A stretch of 58,478 nt of DNA from Bryobacteraceae bacterium. GTDB lineage: Bacteria > Acidobacteriota > Terriglobia > Bryobacterales > Bryobacteraceae. The translations under genes and the position numbers were made by a program. The notes below the pieces were generated by a model. It saw only the letters and a program-made list of their open reading frames with translations. It ran no database searches and was not told the origin of the DNA. Below are positions 1 to 8,615 of the stretch, piece by piece (within the stretch, counting starts at the first letter, position 1; each line of letters starts with the position of its first letter). The stretch is taken from assembly GCA_025928545.1 (NCBI GenBank), contig JAICJH010000043.1, positions 1 through 58,478 on the forward strand, in the 5' to 3' direction.

Positions 1-1575
1 GGCTATGTTACGGACCTGAGCCGTCAGGTTGCCGGCCATCGAGTTCACCGAATCGGTGAGATCCTTCCAGACTCCGCCGACGCCTTTTACCTGCGCCTGC
101 CCGCCCAGCTTGCCATCCGTACCAACTTCGCGGGCCACGCGCGTGACTTCGCTGGCGAACGAATTCAACTGATCCACCATCGTGTTGATCGTGTTCTTGA
201 GCTCCAGAATTTCGCCCTTCACGTCCACGGTGATCTTGGTGGAAAGATCGCCCCTGGCGACAGCGGTCGTCACACCGGCGATGTTACGCACCTGATTCGT
301 GAGATTGCCGGCCATGGAGTTGACCGAATCGGTGAGATCTTTCCACACACCGCCGACCCCCATCACCTGGGCCTGGCCGCCAAGCTTCCCTTCCGTACCG
401 ACTTCGCGCGCCACGCGCGTCACTTCGCTGCCGAAGGAGTTGAGCTGATCCACCATCGTGTTGATGGTGTTCTTCAGTTCCAGAATTTCTCCGCGCGCGT
501 CCACCGTGATTTTTGTGGAGAGATCGCCCCGCGCCACCGCTGTTGTGACACCCGCGATATTACGAACCTGATTGGTCAGGTTTCCGGCCATCGAGTTGAC
601 GCTTTCCGTGAGATCGCGCCACGTTCCGGCAATCCCTTCCACCTTCGCCTGACCGCCTAGTTTCCCTTCCGTACCGACTTCGCGCGCCACGCGCGTCACT
701 TCCGAAGCGAACGAACTGAGCTGATCCACCATCGTGTTGTTGGTATTTTTGAGCTCCAGGATTTCGCCGCGCACAGGCACGGTGATTTTGCGCGAAAGAT
801 CGCCTTTGGCCACGGCCGTGGTGACTTCCGCGATGTTGCGGACCTGCGCGGTCAGGTTACCCGCCATGGAGTTGACCGAGTCGGTGAGATCTTTCCACGT
901 TCCCGCAACTCCCGGCACATCCGCTTCACCTCCCAGCAGACCTTCGGTACCGACTTCGCGGGCCACGCGCGTCACTTCCGCGGCAAATGAGCTGAGCTGA
1001 TCCACCATCGTGTTGATGGTGTTCTTCAGACGCAGGATTTCCCCGCGGGCGTCCACCGTGATTCTTGTCGATAAGTCGCCCTTCGCGACGGCTGTTGTGA
1101 CTTCAGCGATATTACGAACCTGGCTGGTCAAATTGCCTGCCATCGAATTTACGGAATCCGTCAGATCCTTCCAAACGCCCGCGACCCCTTTTACTTCCGC
1201 CTGCCCGCCCAAACGTCCATCGGTACCCACTTCGCGCGCCACACGCGTGACTTCCGCCGCGAAGGAACTGAGCTGATCCACCATGGTGTTGATGGTGTTT
1301 TTGAGTTCGAGAATTTCGCCGCGGGCATCCACTGTGATTCTGGTTGTGAGATCGCCCGTCGCCACGGCGGTGGTGACGCCGGCAATGTTACGCACCTGAT
1401 TGGTCAGGTTGCTGGCCATGGAGTTGACGCTTTCAGTCAGATCCTTCCACGTGCCGGCCACACCGCGAACAACAGCCTGGCCGCCCAGCTTGCCTTCGGT
1501 ACCAACTTCGCGGGCCACGCGGGTGACTTCCGAAGCGAACGAATTCAACTGGTCCACCATCGTGTTCACGACGCG
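1..1575. repeat. Tandem 276-bp coding repeats (HAMP modules)
   Basis: The same segment recurs with an exact 276-bp period. The string GATCCACCAT (GGTCCACCAT in the last copy) begins at 171, 447, 723, 999, 1275 and 1551. Long parts of each unit match at the DNA level, not only in protein. Each unit codes one 92-residue HAMP module of the overlapping gene. The array continues past the left edge, so the copy number is unknown. Confidence 0.95.
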
Positions 1576-2034
1576 GGCGGTGTGGAGGAACTCACCACGC
1601 AACTGGCGGCCATCCACCTCAAGCGACATGGATTGGGAGAGGTCGCCTTTCGCCACCGAACCGATGACGCGGGCGACTTCGGTGGACGGCTGCACCAGGT
1701 CGCCGATCAGGCTGTTCACGGATTCGAAGCACCGCGCCCAGTCCCCGCTGGTAGCGCCAATGGAGGCCCGCTGGGCAATCTTGCCCTCTTTACCTACAGT
1801 GCGGCTGATGCGGTCGAACTCATTGGCCATCTTTTCGTTGAGTTCCAGAATGTCGTTGATAGCGTCGGCTATCTTGCCATCCATGCCAACCAGATCGACA
1901 GGCATCCTTACCCGGAAGTTGCCTTTCTTGAACGCGATGAGGGTTTTCAGCAGTACATTGGATTCATGGCGTCCGGCGCCATTGCCATTCCCGTTTACAC
2001 CGACCGCTGTCGACTTAGTTTTCGTTGCTGACAT
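1..2034 (-). CDS. Poly-HAMP signalling protein, probably a histidine kinase (3' end beyond the window)
   Basis: An open frame of 678 codons runs from the ATG at 2034 off the left edge, so the C-terminus is missing. The start has an AAGGGA-type ribosome site about 9 bases upstream. The N-terminus has no signal peptide or membrane segment. After a divergent first module come at least six near-identical 92-residue modules. Each contains the HAMP-like stretches GDLSxx[20 protein letters not shown] and [19 protein letters not shown], then a linker ending in SVNSMAxNLTxQVRNIA. Arrays of about 90-residue HAMP repeats are known from Nik1/Os-1 group III hybrid kinases of fungi and from bacterial relatives, where they lie ahead of a HisKA-HATPase core. 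The kinase part is inferred, since it would lie outside the window. The protein is expected to be cytosolic. Confidence 0.85.
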   Translation of the reverse strand, partial: MSATKTKSTAVGVNGNGNGAGRHESNVLLKTLIAFKKGNFRVRMPVDLVGMDGKIADAINDILELNEKMANEFDRISRTVGKEGKIAQRASIGATSGDWARCFESVNSLIGDLVQPSTEVARVIGSVAKGDLSQSMSLEVDGRQLRGEFLHTARVVNTMVDQLNSFASEVTRVAREVGTEGKLGGQAVVRGVAGTWKDLTESVNSMASNLTNQVRNIAGVTTAVATGDLTTRITVDARGEILELKNTINTMVDQLSSFAAEVTRVAREVGTDGRLGGQAEVKGVAGVWKDLTDSVNSMAGNLTSQVRNIAEVTTAVAKGDLSTRITVDARGEILRLKNTINTMVDQLSSFAAEVTRVAREVGTEGLLGGEADVPGVAGTWKDLTDSVNSMAGNLTAQVRNIAEVTTAVAKGDLSRKITVPVRGEILELKNTNNTMVDQLSSFASEVTRVAREVGTEGKLGGQAKVEGIAGTWRDLTESVNSMAGNLTNQVRNIAGVTTAVARGDLSTKITVDARGEILELKNTINTMVDQLNSFGSEVTRVAREVGTEGKLGGQAQVMGVGGVWKDLTDSVNSMAGNLTNQVRNIAGVTTAVARGDLSTKITVDVKGEILELKNTINTMVDQLNSFASEVTRVAREVGTDGKLGGQAQVKGVGGVWKDLTDSVNSMAGNLTAQVRNIA

Positions 2035-2383
2035 GCTTTTTCCCTTTGACGTATGATTCGTCACGTTTCGATACTGCTGGCGCTACGCTGCCTGATGCCC
2101 CAATTCCAGTTAGATCCACTATAAGAAAGAACGTTACATGTTTATTTAACACTTGTAGTCGCGGACCGGAAATTGCTACTGTGATTTGAAGTACACGGCG
2201 CTGGAGCTCAGTATCTCCGAGTTCATTTTGCTATTTCACCTAGCATTTTCCCCAGTTCGTAAGGGGTTCAACAGCGTCTATATTGATTGATGTCGCAGTC
2301 TGTATTAAAGTCTTGAGTAGACGCGCCGATGGTCCGAAAGCGCACATAGAGAGAGCACCCGACTACCAGGATCGATTTTTCAC
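2035..2383. promoter_or_regulatory. Divergent intergenic region between the poly-HAMP gene and the histidine kinase
   Basis: About 350 bp lie between two divergent start codons, so both promoters should be here. Near the poly-HAMP start is a small inverted repeat, TGACG at 2047-2051 and CGTCA at 2059-2063. It is too short to assign to any regulator. No credible small gene is seen. Confidence 0.4.
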
Positions 2384-3160
2384 ATGGCAACTGCGAACAG
2401 CAAACCAGCGAAGTACGAATCGGCGGATCTGGAAGCTGCGCTCGAAATCGAGACGCGGCGGCGAGTTGAACTGGAAGAATCTCTCCGCCAGACGCGCGAT
2501 GCCTTCGAAGAATTCATTCTGACGGCCGCGCACGATCTCAGGGAACCTTTGCGCACGGTCAGCGTGTATTCTGAACTCCTTACCCGTAACGACGAACGGC
2601 CCGAAGCGGAAACCGATCAATACCGCCGTTACATTCTGGACGGAACCGGACGGATGCAGTCTTTGATCGCGGGGATGGTGGAATACGCCGGCGCCGCGTC
2701 AAACAACGGCTATCTGATGTCGGTGGACCTGAATGAAGTGTTCGCCGACGCCACCGCCCATGTCACCGCGAAGATGCCTCAGCGCACCGTGACCATCACG
2801 CGAGATCAGCTGCCGGTGGTTAAAGGCGACTTCGAAAAACTGGTGAAAGTTGCGCGGCACCTGCTGGATAATGCAGCTCGATACTGCGAAAATTCCGAAT
2901 GCCGGGTCCATATTTCGGCGGAACGTGTGGAAACCGAATGGCTGATCATCGTGCATGATAACGGCCCCGGGATTGAAGAAGCCTATTACGACCGGATCTT
3001 CGAACCGTTTAAGCGGCTGCACGGGAGGCAGTACGCCGGCTGCGGTCTCGGGCTGACTTATTGCCGCAGAGCGATCGAGAACGGCGGGGGCCGCATTTGG
3101 GTTGAATCCGGGCCCGACCGCGGATCGACGTTCTTTTTCACCGTATCCGCAGCCAGCTAG
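2384..3160 (+). CDS. Cytosolic sensor histidine kinase (HisKA-HATPase_c)
   Basis: This 258-residue histidine kinase has a short charged coiled-coil lead (residues about 14-45). The phospho-acceptor box AAHDLREPLRT places His at residue 50. The ATPase domain has an N-box LLDNAARYC, a G1 box HDNGPGI, an F-box IFEPFKRLH and a G2 box GCGLGLTYCRRAIENGGG. It has no membrane segment, PAS or receiver domain, so its signal and partner are unknown. The arrangement resembles the C-terminal kinase modules of phytochrome-like proteins. It is divergent from the poly-HAMP gene, and the two could act in one pathway, which is only inferred. The ATG at 2384 has only a distant AGGA upstream, so the start is moderately certain. 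Confidence 0.85.
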   Translation: MATANSKPAKYESADLEAALEIETRRRVELEESLRQTRDAFEEFILTAAHDLREPLRTVSVYSELLTRNDERPEAETDQYRRYILDGTGRMQSLIAGMVEYAGAASNNGYLMSVDLNEVFADATAHVTAKMPQRTVTITRDQLPVVKGDFEKLVKVARHLLDNAARYCENSECRVHISAERVETEWLIIVHDNGPGIEEAYYDRIFEPFKRLHGRQYAGCGLGLTYCRRAIENGGGRIWVESGPDRGSTFFFTVSAAS

Positions 3161-3254
3161 TTCACAGCCCCCGAAGCCGGCTGACACTCGGCACACGCCT
3201 GGAACCGGAAGTTCGACCCCGCGCCCTACATTCTTCTTCGCCGCGCGAGGCCGG

Positions 3255-3560
3255 TTAGCGGCCGGCCTGCACGTGCGTCAGAGTCGGTCTTTCTGCAGCA
3301 GGCAGCAGCTTTCGGTAGACATTACTGCGCCCTTGTGCGATGGAAATCAATGCGGGAGCGAGTACCGGGCGATTGACAGATTTGCCTTCGATCCGCATTT
3401 TGTCCCAGTTATATGCAATTTCTTCCCCGCATGTCAGACAAGCGACATAAGTGCGCTGGGTGATTTCTCCATTGAGCGGTGAGCGGCTCGTCACTGTCAT
3501 GGGAAAGGTTGTCTTCGAGTGAAAGCAACCAAAGAAAAACGCGTACAGATATTGCAGCAT
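3255..3560 (-). CDS. Small conserved protein with a CxxC zinc-ribbon-like motif
   Basis: The product is 101 residues. Its N-terminal half has the pattern CFHSKTTFPMT, then RTYVACLTCGEEIAYNW, ending in DKMRI. The CxxC followed by a Gly-Glu and a Tyr-x-Trp segment recalls small uncharacterised acidobacterial proteins of the form YVxCLxCGkExxYDW. That recollection could not be checked here. The C-terminal half is not conserved-looking. GAGG lies 11 bases before the ATG. No function can be assigned. With only two cysteines, metal binding would need a dimer or other ligands. Confidence 0.6.
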   Translation of the reverse strand: MLQYLYAFFFGCFHSKTTFPMTVTSRSPLNGEITQRTYVACLTCGEEIAYNWDKMRIEGKSVNRPVLAPALISIAQGRSNVYRKLLPAAERPTLTHVQAGR

Positions 3561-3917
3561 GTTACGTCAACCTCGGCGTTGTGTAAATCGTTTCCGACGG
3601 CCTGAAAATAAGGCACGATAGCCTTCCCCCGGCCCGCCACCAAAGAGATCTGTTTACCAGAACCCCTAATTCAATGTGAGCAAGAAGACTGCCAATCGCT
3701 CTGCTTAAATTGAGTAATAGAATCAGCGTCGTGAAGCAAACCGGCATCGAAAAACAGCAATCGGCGGCGCTTTGTGCAACGTTGCTCACCGCGGCGTTGC
3801 TGAGTCGACACGAAACATCGCCCGCGCCTGCTGGATGATTCCCGTCGAGTCAGTCTTACACCGGGTAATAGAGAATAAACCGGAGATGCCTGCACCTTTA
3901 TAGTGCAGTTCGAGTCG
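3561..3917. other. Intergenic stretch without recognised content
   Basis: About 360 bp between the small CxxC gene and the 3' end of ubiE/menG. The overlapping short frames have no recognisable domain, ribosome site or family signature. No hairpin with a T-run was seen. It may hold the promoter of the small CxxC gene. Confidence 0.3.
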
Positions 3918-4670
3918 TTAGCGCACTCGGCCAACGTGCAGTGCAACAATTCCGAACGTCAGGTACTCCCATTCGACCGGACCGTAACCCGCCTGCTCCA
4001 TCATCCCCGCCAGTTCCGGAGCTTCGGGAAACTTTCGCACCGACTCCGGCAGGTACTTGTAGGCTTCCGGTGCGCCCGATATCGCTCCGCCAATAATCGG
4101 CAGCACTCGCCTTGAGTACCAGTTATACAGCGCCGCAAATGCTTTGTTCGGCGGTTGCGTGAACTCCAGAATAGCCAGCGCGCCGCCCGGCCGCAAAACA
4201 CGCCGCATCTCCACCAGACCCGCCTGATAATTCGCCAGGTTTCGGTAGCCGAACGCTATCGTGATGAGGTCGAGACTGGCATCGGGAAGCGGAAGAGAGA
4301 GTGCGTCGGCTTCCACCAATCTGGATTTCAGGCCCAGGCGCACCAACTTATTCTTCGCGCCCGCGAGCATGGGATGACAGAAATCGCTGCCCAACAACGC
4401 GCGGCCTGCGTCGCGTTCGAGCGCAACGAGCAGGTCGCCCGTGCCGCACGCAAGATCCATCACCTGCGCATCGGGCCTTCGCAGAATGTCGCGAACCCGG
4501 GCAACGGTGCGACGCCGCCATACCTTATCGATGTTGGCGGAGAGCAGATGATTCGCCAGATCGTAGCGGTGCGCTACCCGGCCAAACATCCCGCGAACCC
4601 ACAGAGACGCTTCCCGCTCGGAGTGTGAACCTTCCGGCGTGGTTCCGGAACTACTTGCCAATTTCGTCAC
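3918..4670 (-). CDS. ubiE: Demethylmenaquinone/ubiquinone C-methyltransferase UbiE/MenG
   Basis: This class I SAM-dependent methyltransferase carries out the ring C-methylation of menaquinone or ubiquinone biosynthesis. It shows the UbiE signature: MFGRVAHRYDLANHLLS near the N-terminus, SAM motif I VMDLACGTGDLL (about residues 70-80), FGYRNLANYQAGLVEMRRVL and RVLPIIGG, then YKYLPESV. The length of 250 residues is normal. The preferred start is the GTG at 4670. It overlaps the aroB stop as GTGA and has GGAG 5 bases upstream. A second GTG at 4676 is possible. It is the last gene of the folD-coaE-htrA-aroB-ubiE run. With a menaquinol-oxidising nitrate reductase nearby, menaquinone is the likely product. 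Confidence 0.93.
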   Translation of the reverse strand: MTKLASSSGTTPEGSHSEREASLWVRGMFGRVAHRYDLANHLLSANIDKVWRRRTVARVRDILRRPDAQVMDLACGTGDLLVALERDAGRALLGSDFCHPMLAGAKNKLVRLGLKSRLVEADALSLPLPDASLDLITIAFGYRNLANYQAGLVEMRRVLRPGGALAILEFTQPPNKAFAALYNWYSRRVLPIIGGAISGAPEAYKYLPESVRKFPEAPELAGMMEQAGYGPVEWEYLTFGIVALHVGRVR

Positions 4671-5749
4671 GAACACTCCGCCAACGCGCGATCGATGGCG
4701 GCGCGCACGGCGGCCTCGGGCACGTCGGCACGCACGACTACTTCGCCTATGCGCACCGGCAATACAAAATGCACACGTGCCTGGATGGTTTTCTTATCCT
4801 TCAGCAGACGCGCCTGCAGCGATTCGGCCGCGATCCCCGCAACCGAAGGTATGGGCCCATAGGCATTCAAAACGGCCAGAATGTCTCGTGAGTCTTGTTC
4901 CGGCAACATGCCCAGCGCGGCGCCGAGGTGAGTCGCGGCGCGAATACCCCAGGAGACTGCTTCGCCATGCAGGAAATGTGAATATTTCGTTTCGGCCTCG
5001 AGGGCATGTCCAAACGTGTGTCCGAAATTCAGAATGCGCCGCAAACCGGATTCGCGTTCGTCGGCGGTGACTACTTCCGCCTTGATTCGCACGGATTCAG
5101 CGACCATATGTTCCACGATCTTCGGCTCCAGTGCGAACACGGCATCGCGTTTCGATTCCATCACCCGGAACAGCGGTTCCGACGCAATCACGCCATGCTT
5201 GATGACCTCATAAAGCCCGGCGCGATATTCGCGTTCCGGCAAGGTTGCGAGCACGTCTGAGTCGATCAGTACAGCCAGCGGCTGATGGAAACTGCCGAAC
5301 AGATTTTTGCCCGCCACCAGATTGCCGCCGGTTTTACCACCGAGCGCCGCATCCACCTGGGCCAGGAGCGTGGTCGGAATCTGGATGACCGGTATTCCGC
5401 GCATGTAAATCGCCGCCAGAAAACCGCCCAGGTCGGTGACGATGCCGCCACCGAAGGCGATGATGAGACTTGTCCTGTCGGCGCCCAGTTCGGCCATTTG
5501 TTCGGCGAACTGCTCCACGTGGGAGATGCGCTTGTTTGCCTCGCCGCCGGCAAAGAACAGCGTGTCGAACGTCGTCTGGTTCAGCGCGGATCGAACGCGG
5601 TCGCCATGCAGATCCCACACCGCGCTTTCCGTAACAACGAAGATGCGGCCACATTTGGCAGGCAGAAATTCAGCAAGGCGCGAGATTGCGCCACGCTCCA
5701 CCACGGCGGTGTAATTCCGCTGCGGTGTCGCGACAGGAAACCGGGGCAT
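4667..5749 (-). CDS. aroB: 3-dehydroquinate synthase
   Basis: AroB converts DAHP to 3-dehydroquinate, the second step of the shikimate pathway, using NAD and a divalent metal. Motifs seen are IAFGGGIVTDLGGFLAAIYMRG, PTTLLAQVDAALGGKTGGN, GLYEVIKHGVI and LNFGHTFGHALE with the metal-binding histidines, then FLHGEAVSWG. The frame is open to 5890, but the conserved region starts just after the ATG at 5749, which is preceded by GAGGAA. From there the protein has 360 residues, the usual length. The longer reading would add 47 low-complexity residues and overlap htrA. Its stop overlaps the ubiE start, suggesting translational coupling. Confidence 0.93.
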   Translation of the reverse strand: MPRFPVATPQRNYTAVVERGAISRLAEFLPAKCGRIFVVTESAVWDLHGDRVRSALNQTTFDTLFFAGGEANKRISHVEQFAEQMAELGADRTSLIIAFGGGIVTDLGGFLAAIYMRGIPVIQIPTTLLAQVDAALGGKTGGNLVAGKNLFGSFHQPLAVLIDSDVLATLPEREYRAGLYEVIKHGVIASEPLFRVMESKRDAVFALEPKIVEHMVAESVRIKAEVVTADERESGLRRILNFGHTFGHALEAETKYSHFLHGEAVSWGIRAATHLGAALGMLPEQDSRDILAVLNAYGPIPSVAGIAAESLQARLLKDKKTIQARVHFVLPVRIGEVVVRADVPEAAVRAAIDRALAECS

Positions 5750-5849
5750 TTCCTCAATTGTGTCATCCGGCGTTTCGTGGGAAGAGGTTCGCTGTCGCGC
5801 GCCCCGGGGAGCGGCGCCAGCGAAGCGTTTCGGGGCCGATGCGACTGCG

Positions 5850-7028
5850 CTAGCGAAGAGTTTCCGGTGCCGAGCCAAGCTTAACGGCAACCTTCATCGT
5901 GCGGCCATCCCGGTATACGGTCAGTTGCAGAGACTCACCGCCTCGCTTCTGCAGCATGGCGCGAGTCAGCGAATCCTGGCCTTCCACCGGTTTACCATCG
6001 ATCGCGACAATCAGGTCTCCGCCAATACCGAGGCGATTGAAGCCAAAGTTCACCGCCCGCGTCGCGCCGCGCAAACCAGCGGCTGCAGCCGGCGACCCGT
6101 CTTCCACCTGCTGGATCAGTAGTCCGCCGGTTGACGGCAATGAGAGGTTCTCGCTGAACTGCCAGCCTTCCGGAATGTATACCACGTTGGAAACTCCGAG
6201 AACGGCGCGCGAAATATGACCAGTCGCGCGATATTCTTCGAGCATTGCCTTGACGCGTGTAATGGGCATCGCGAAGCCAATCCCGATGCTGCCCGCCTGA
6301 CCGCTGGCCGTCTGTGAACCGAGAATCGCCGTGTTCACGCCAATGACATTGCCATTGGAATCCAGCAGCGGACCGCCGCTGTTGCCCGGATTAATGGCGG
6401 CATCGGTCTGGATCAAACCCTCCATCGGAACGCCATCCTCGTTATCCAGACTTCGCCCCAGCGAACTTACAATCCCGGTAGTGAGCGTTCCGCCCAGACC
6501 AAACGGATTGCCGATCGCAAGAACTTTTTGGCCGACCTGAATTTTGTCGGAATCGCCCAGAGGCAGCGACGGCAGTTTGTGGCCTGCGTTGATTTTGAGA
6601 ATTGCCAGATCGTCACGACTGTCGATGCCGAGCACTTCGGCATCGTATTGCTTCTGATCCGAAAGCGTGACCTGCACTTTACTGGACCCGGCAATGACGT
6701 GCTTGTTGGTCACAATCTCGCCATCTTCATTAATAATGAAGCCGGAGCCCATGCCCTTGGTGGGGAAAACCTGGAAGAACATATTGCGCTGATACACGAC
6801 ACTCGTGATATTCACGGTGGCCAGATGGCTGGTCTTATAAATGTCGATGTTGTTCTGTTCGTCGGCGCCGAAGGTCCCTGCCCCGTGCGCGGTGACAGGC
6901 TCCGTCCAGAGCTTGCCGCTCGAAGAGATCGGCCGCATCAGCCGTTCCACACTCCAGTTTCCGCGCGAGGTAATCAGCCAAAACGCCCCCACCAGAACCA
7001 AAGTCATTATCAGTGCGCGTGGTCTCAT
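5850..7028 (-). CDS. HtrA/DegP-family serine protease with PDZ domain
   Basis: This periplasmic trypsin-like protease acts in envelope protein quality control. Residues about 5-20 form a membrane anchor or uncleaved signal. The S1C triad is complete: His110 in TNKHVI, Asp140 in DDLAIL and Ser217 in GNSGGP. One PDZ domain follows (about residues 285-385, with VEDGSPAAAAGL and GGDLIVAIDGKPV). One PDZ and 392 residues fit a DegS/DegQ-like layout more than a two-PDZ DegP. Its ATG overlaps the coaE stop by 4 bases (ATGA), within a housekeeping operon. Confidence 0.9.
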   Translation of the reverse strand: MRPRALIMTLVLVGAFWLITSRGNWSVERLMRPISSSGKLWTEPVTAHGAGTFGADEQNNIDIYKTSHLATVNITSVVYQRNMFFQVFPTKGMGSGFIINEDGEIVTNKHVIAGSSKVQVTLSDQKQYDAEVLGIDSRDDLAILKINAGHKLPSLPLGDSDKIQVGQKVLAIGNPFGLGGTLTTGIVSSLGRSLDNEDGVPMEGLIQTDAAINPGNSGGPLLDSNGNVIGVNTAILGSQTASGQAGSIGIGFAMPITRVKAMLEEYRATGHISRAVLGVSNVVYIPEGWQFSENLSLPSTGGLLIQQVEDGSPAAAAGLRGATRAVNFGFNRLGIGGDLIVAIDGKPVEGQDSLTRAMLQKRGGESLQLTVYRDGRTMKVAVKLGSAPETLR

Positions 7029-7606
7029 GACGCCAGTCTCCTCAGATCTTCAAATACCAGTTTAGTTTGACGCAGAGTCTCTTCCTTTGTGCCGCTGGTG
7101 TCAATCACATAGTCGGCTTTGGCGACCTTCTCGGCCATCGGCATCTGATGTTCCAGGCGTGCCCGGACCGATTCCTCTGTCGCGCCCGGCCGTTCCAGCG
7201 CCCTCACCCGCTGCTGCTCCGCGGAACATTGGACGACAATCAGCCGGCTCAGCCCTTCGAGACCACCGGATTCCAGCAGGATCGCCGCCACATATATAAC
7301 GATGGCGCCGGGTTCGTGTTGGGCAATCTTATCGATTAACCGTCGCGCCCGATTGCGAACCGCGGGATGGACGATGGCATTGAGTCTTGCCAGTTCCGCC
7401 GGTTTGCCGAATACGGCCGCGGCCAGAGTGGAGCGTTCCGCCGAGCCAAAGGCTGAAATCGCCGCGACGTGAGCCTCGCCACCGGGCGCGAGGACCAGAT
7501 GCCCCAGTTCGTCCGCTTCGATTACATGTGCTCCAAGGTCGCGCAGCGCGTTCGCGACAAATGTTTTCCCGCAGGCCATGCCGCCGGTGAGCCCGGCGAT
7601 CAACAT
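7025..7606 (-). CDS. coaE: Dephospho-CoA kinase
   Basis: CoaE phosphorylates dephospho-CoA in the last step of coenzyme A synthesis. The P-loop GLTGGMACGKT is at residues 5-15. EADELGH, the IVHPAVR segment and the late VIDTSGT segment are typical of CoaE. The frame opens at 7624. The ATG at 7606 is preferred because GAGGG lies 6 bases upstream and the product then starts MLIAGLTGG, giving 193 residues. It sits between folD (10-base gap) and htrA (4-base overlap). Confidence 0.92.
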   Translation of the reverse strand: MLIAGLTGGMACGKTFVANALRDLGAHVIEADELGHLVLAPGGEAHVAAISAFGSAERSTLAAAVFGKPAELARLNAIVHPAVRNRARRLIDKIAQHEPGAIVIYVAAILLESGGLEGLSRLIVVQCSAEQQRVRALERPGATEESVRARLEHQMPMAEKVAKADYVIDTSGTKEETLRQTKLVFEDLRRLAS

Positions 7607-7616
7607 TGCCTGTCCC

Positions 7617-8531
7617 TCACACACCCACCCGGCGTTCCGCAGCCTCGATCGTGTTGCGCATCAGCATGGCAATCGTCAGCGGACCAACGCCGCCGGGAAC
7701 CGGCGTGTAAGCAGACGCCGCTTTCGCCATGTCCCCCGGATGAACGTCTCCGACCAACAGGCTTCCGCGCTTGTCGAAATCCGCCAGGCGGGCCGCATCG
7801 AAAATCCGCTCAGCGTCGGGACGTGTGCGAACTGTGTTCATGCCGACATCGATCACCACGGCTCCCGGCCGGATATATTCTTCCGTAATCATGGCGGCGC
7901 GGCCAATGGCTGCTACCAGTATTTCCGCATTACGGCATATGGCGGGCAGATCCCGGGTCCGCGAATGACTAACGGTAACCGTGGCGTTTTCCTGGAGCAG
8001 CAGCATCGCCATCGGCTTACCGACAATATCGCTTCGCCCGACCACCACCGCATTCCGGCCCGCGATGGGAATGTCGTAACGCTTCAGAATCTCAATTACG
8101 CCGGATGGAGTGCATGGCCGCAACCCGGGCCGGCCAGTGGACAGCAAACCCACATTGCACGGATGAAATCCATCCACATCCTTTTCGGGAGCGACGGCGA
8201 GCAGAGCTTTTTGGGAATCGACATGCGGGGGCAACGGGAGTTGGATCAGGATGCCGTCGATATCTTCCCTGGCATTCAGATCCGCAATGATCGCCAGAAG
8301 CCCTTCAGTGGTGAGCGAAGAGTCGCGAGTAATCGTCTCGTGGTGAATCCCGAGTTCTTCGGCGGTTTTCGTTTTGTTGCGGACGTAGACAGCGGACGCT
8401 GAATTGTCGCCGACCAGCACAACTGCCAGTCCGGGGGGCCGCCCCGCGCTGGCGATGAATTGATTCACGCGAGGCAGGCACTCGGCCTTGATTTGATCGC
8501 GAACCTGATTTCCGTTGAGAATCATACCCAC
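7617..8531 (-). CDS. folD: Bifunctional methylenetetrahydrofolate dehydrogenase/cyclohydrolase
   Basis: FolD interconverts 5,10-methylene-, methenyl- and 10-formyl-tetrahydrofolate for purine and one-carbon metabolism. It shows YVRNKTKTAEELGI, with Tyr49 and Lys55 at the catalytic positions, then GILIQLPLPPH, DVDGFHP, the nucleotide-binding GRSDIVGKP and the C-terminal PVPGGVGPLT. The length of 304 residues is a little above typical. It is the first gene of the minus-strand run ending in ubiE, so the operon promoter should lie in 8532-8615. Confidence 0.95.
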   Translation of the reverse strand: MGMILNGNQVRDQIKAECLPRVNQFIASAGRPPGLAVVLVGDNSASAVYVRNKTKTAEELGIHHETITRDSSLTTEGLLAIIADLNAREDIDGILIQLPLPPHVDSQKALLAVAPEKDVDGFHPCNVGLLSTGRPGLRPCTPSGVIEILKRYDIPIAGRNAVVVGRSDIVGKPMAMLLLQENATVTVSHSRTRDLPAICRNAEILVAAIGRAAMITEEYIRPGAVVIDVGMNTVRTRPDAERIFDAARLADFDKRGSLLVGDVHPGDMAKAASAYTPVPGGVGPLTIAMLMRNTIEAAERRVGV

Positions 8532-8615
8532 GAAATCAGGTTACCGTGCCCTCGCGGTCGCGGCCCGGAAAACACCTTGTTGAAGTTGCTTTCTGGGCCG
8601 CGCGCGAGCGAGCGG

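Noticed and set aside
1..1575. 276-bp tandem repeats as a CRISPR or satellite array
   Set aside because: The repeats are in one open frame and code HAMP modules. There are no short repeats with unique spacers.
5750..5890. Longer aroB N-terminus (47 extra residues)
   Set aside because: Low-complexity Arg/Ala-rich extension that overlaps htrA. The ATG at 5749 begins the conserved domain.
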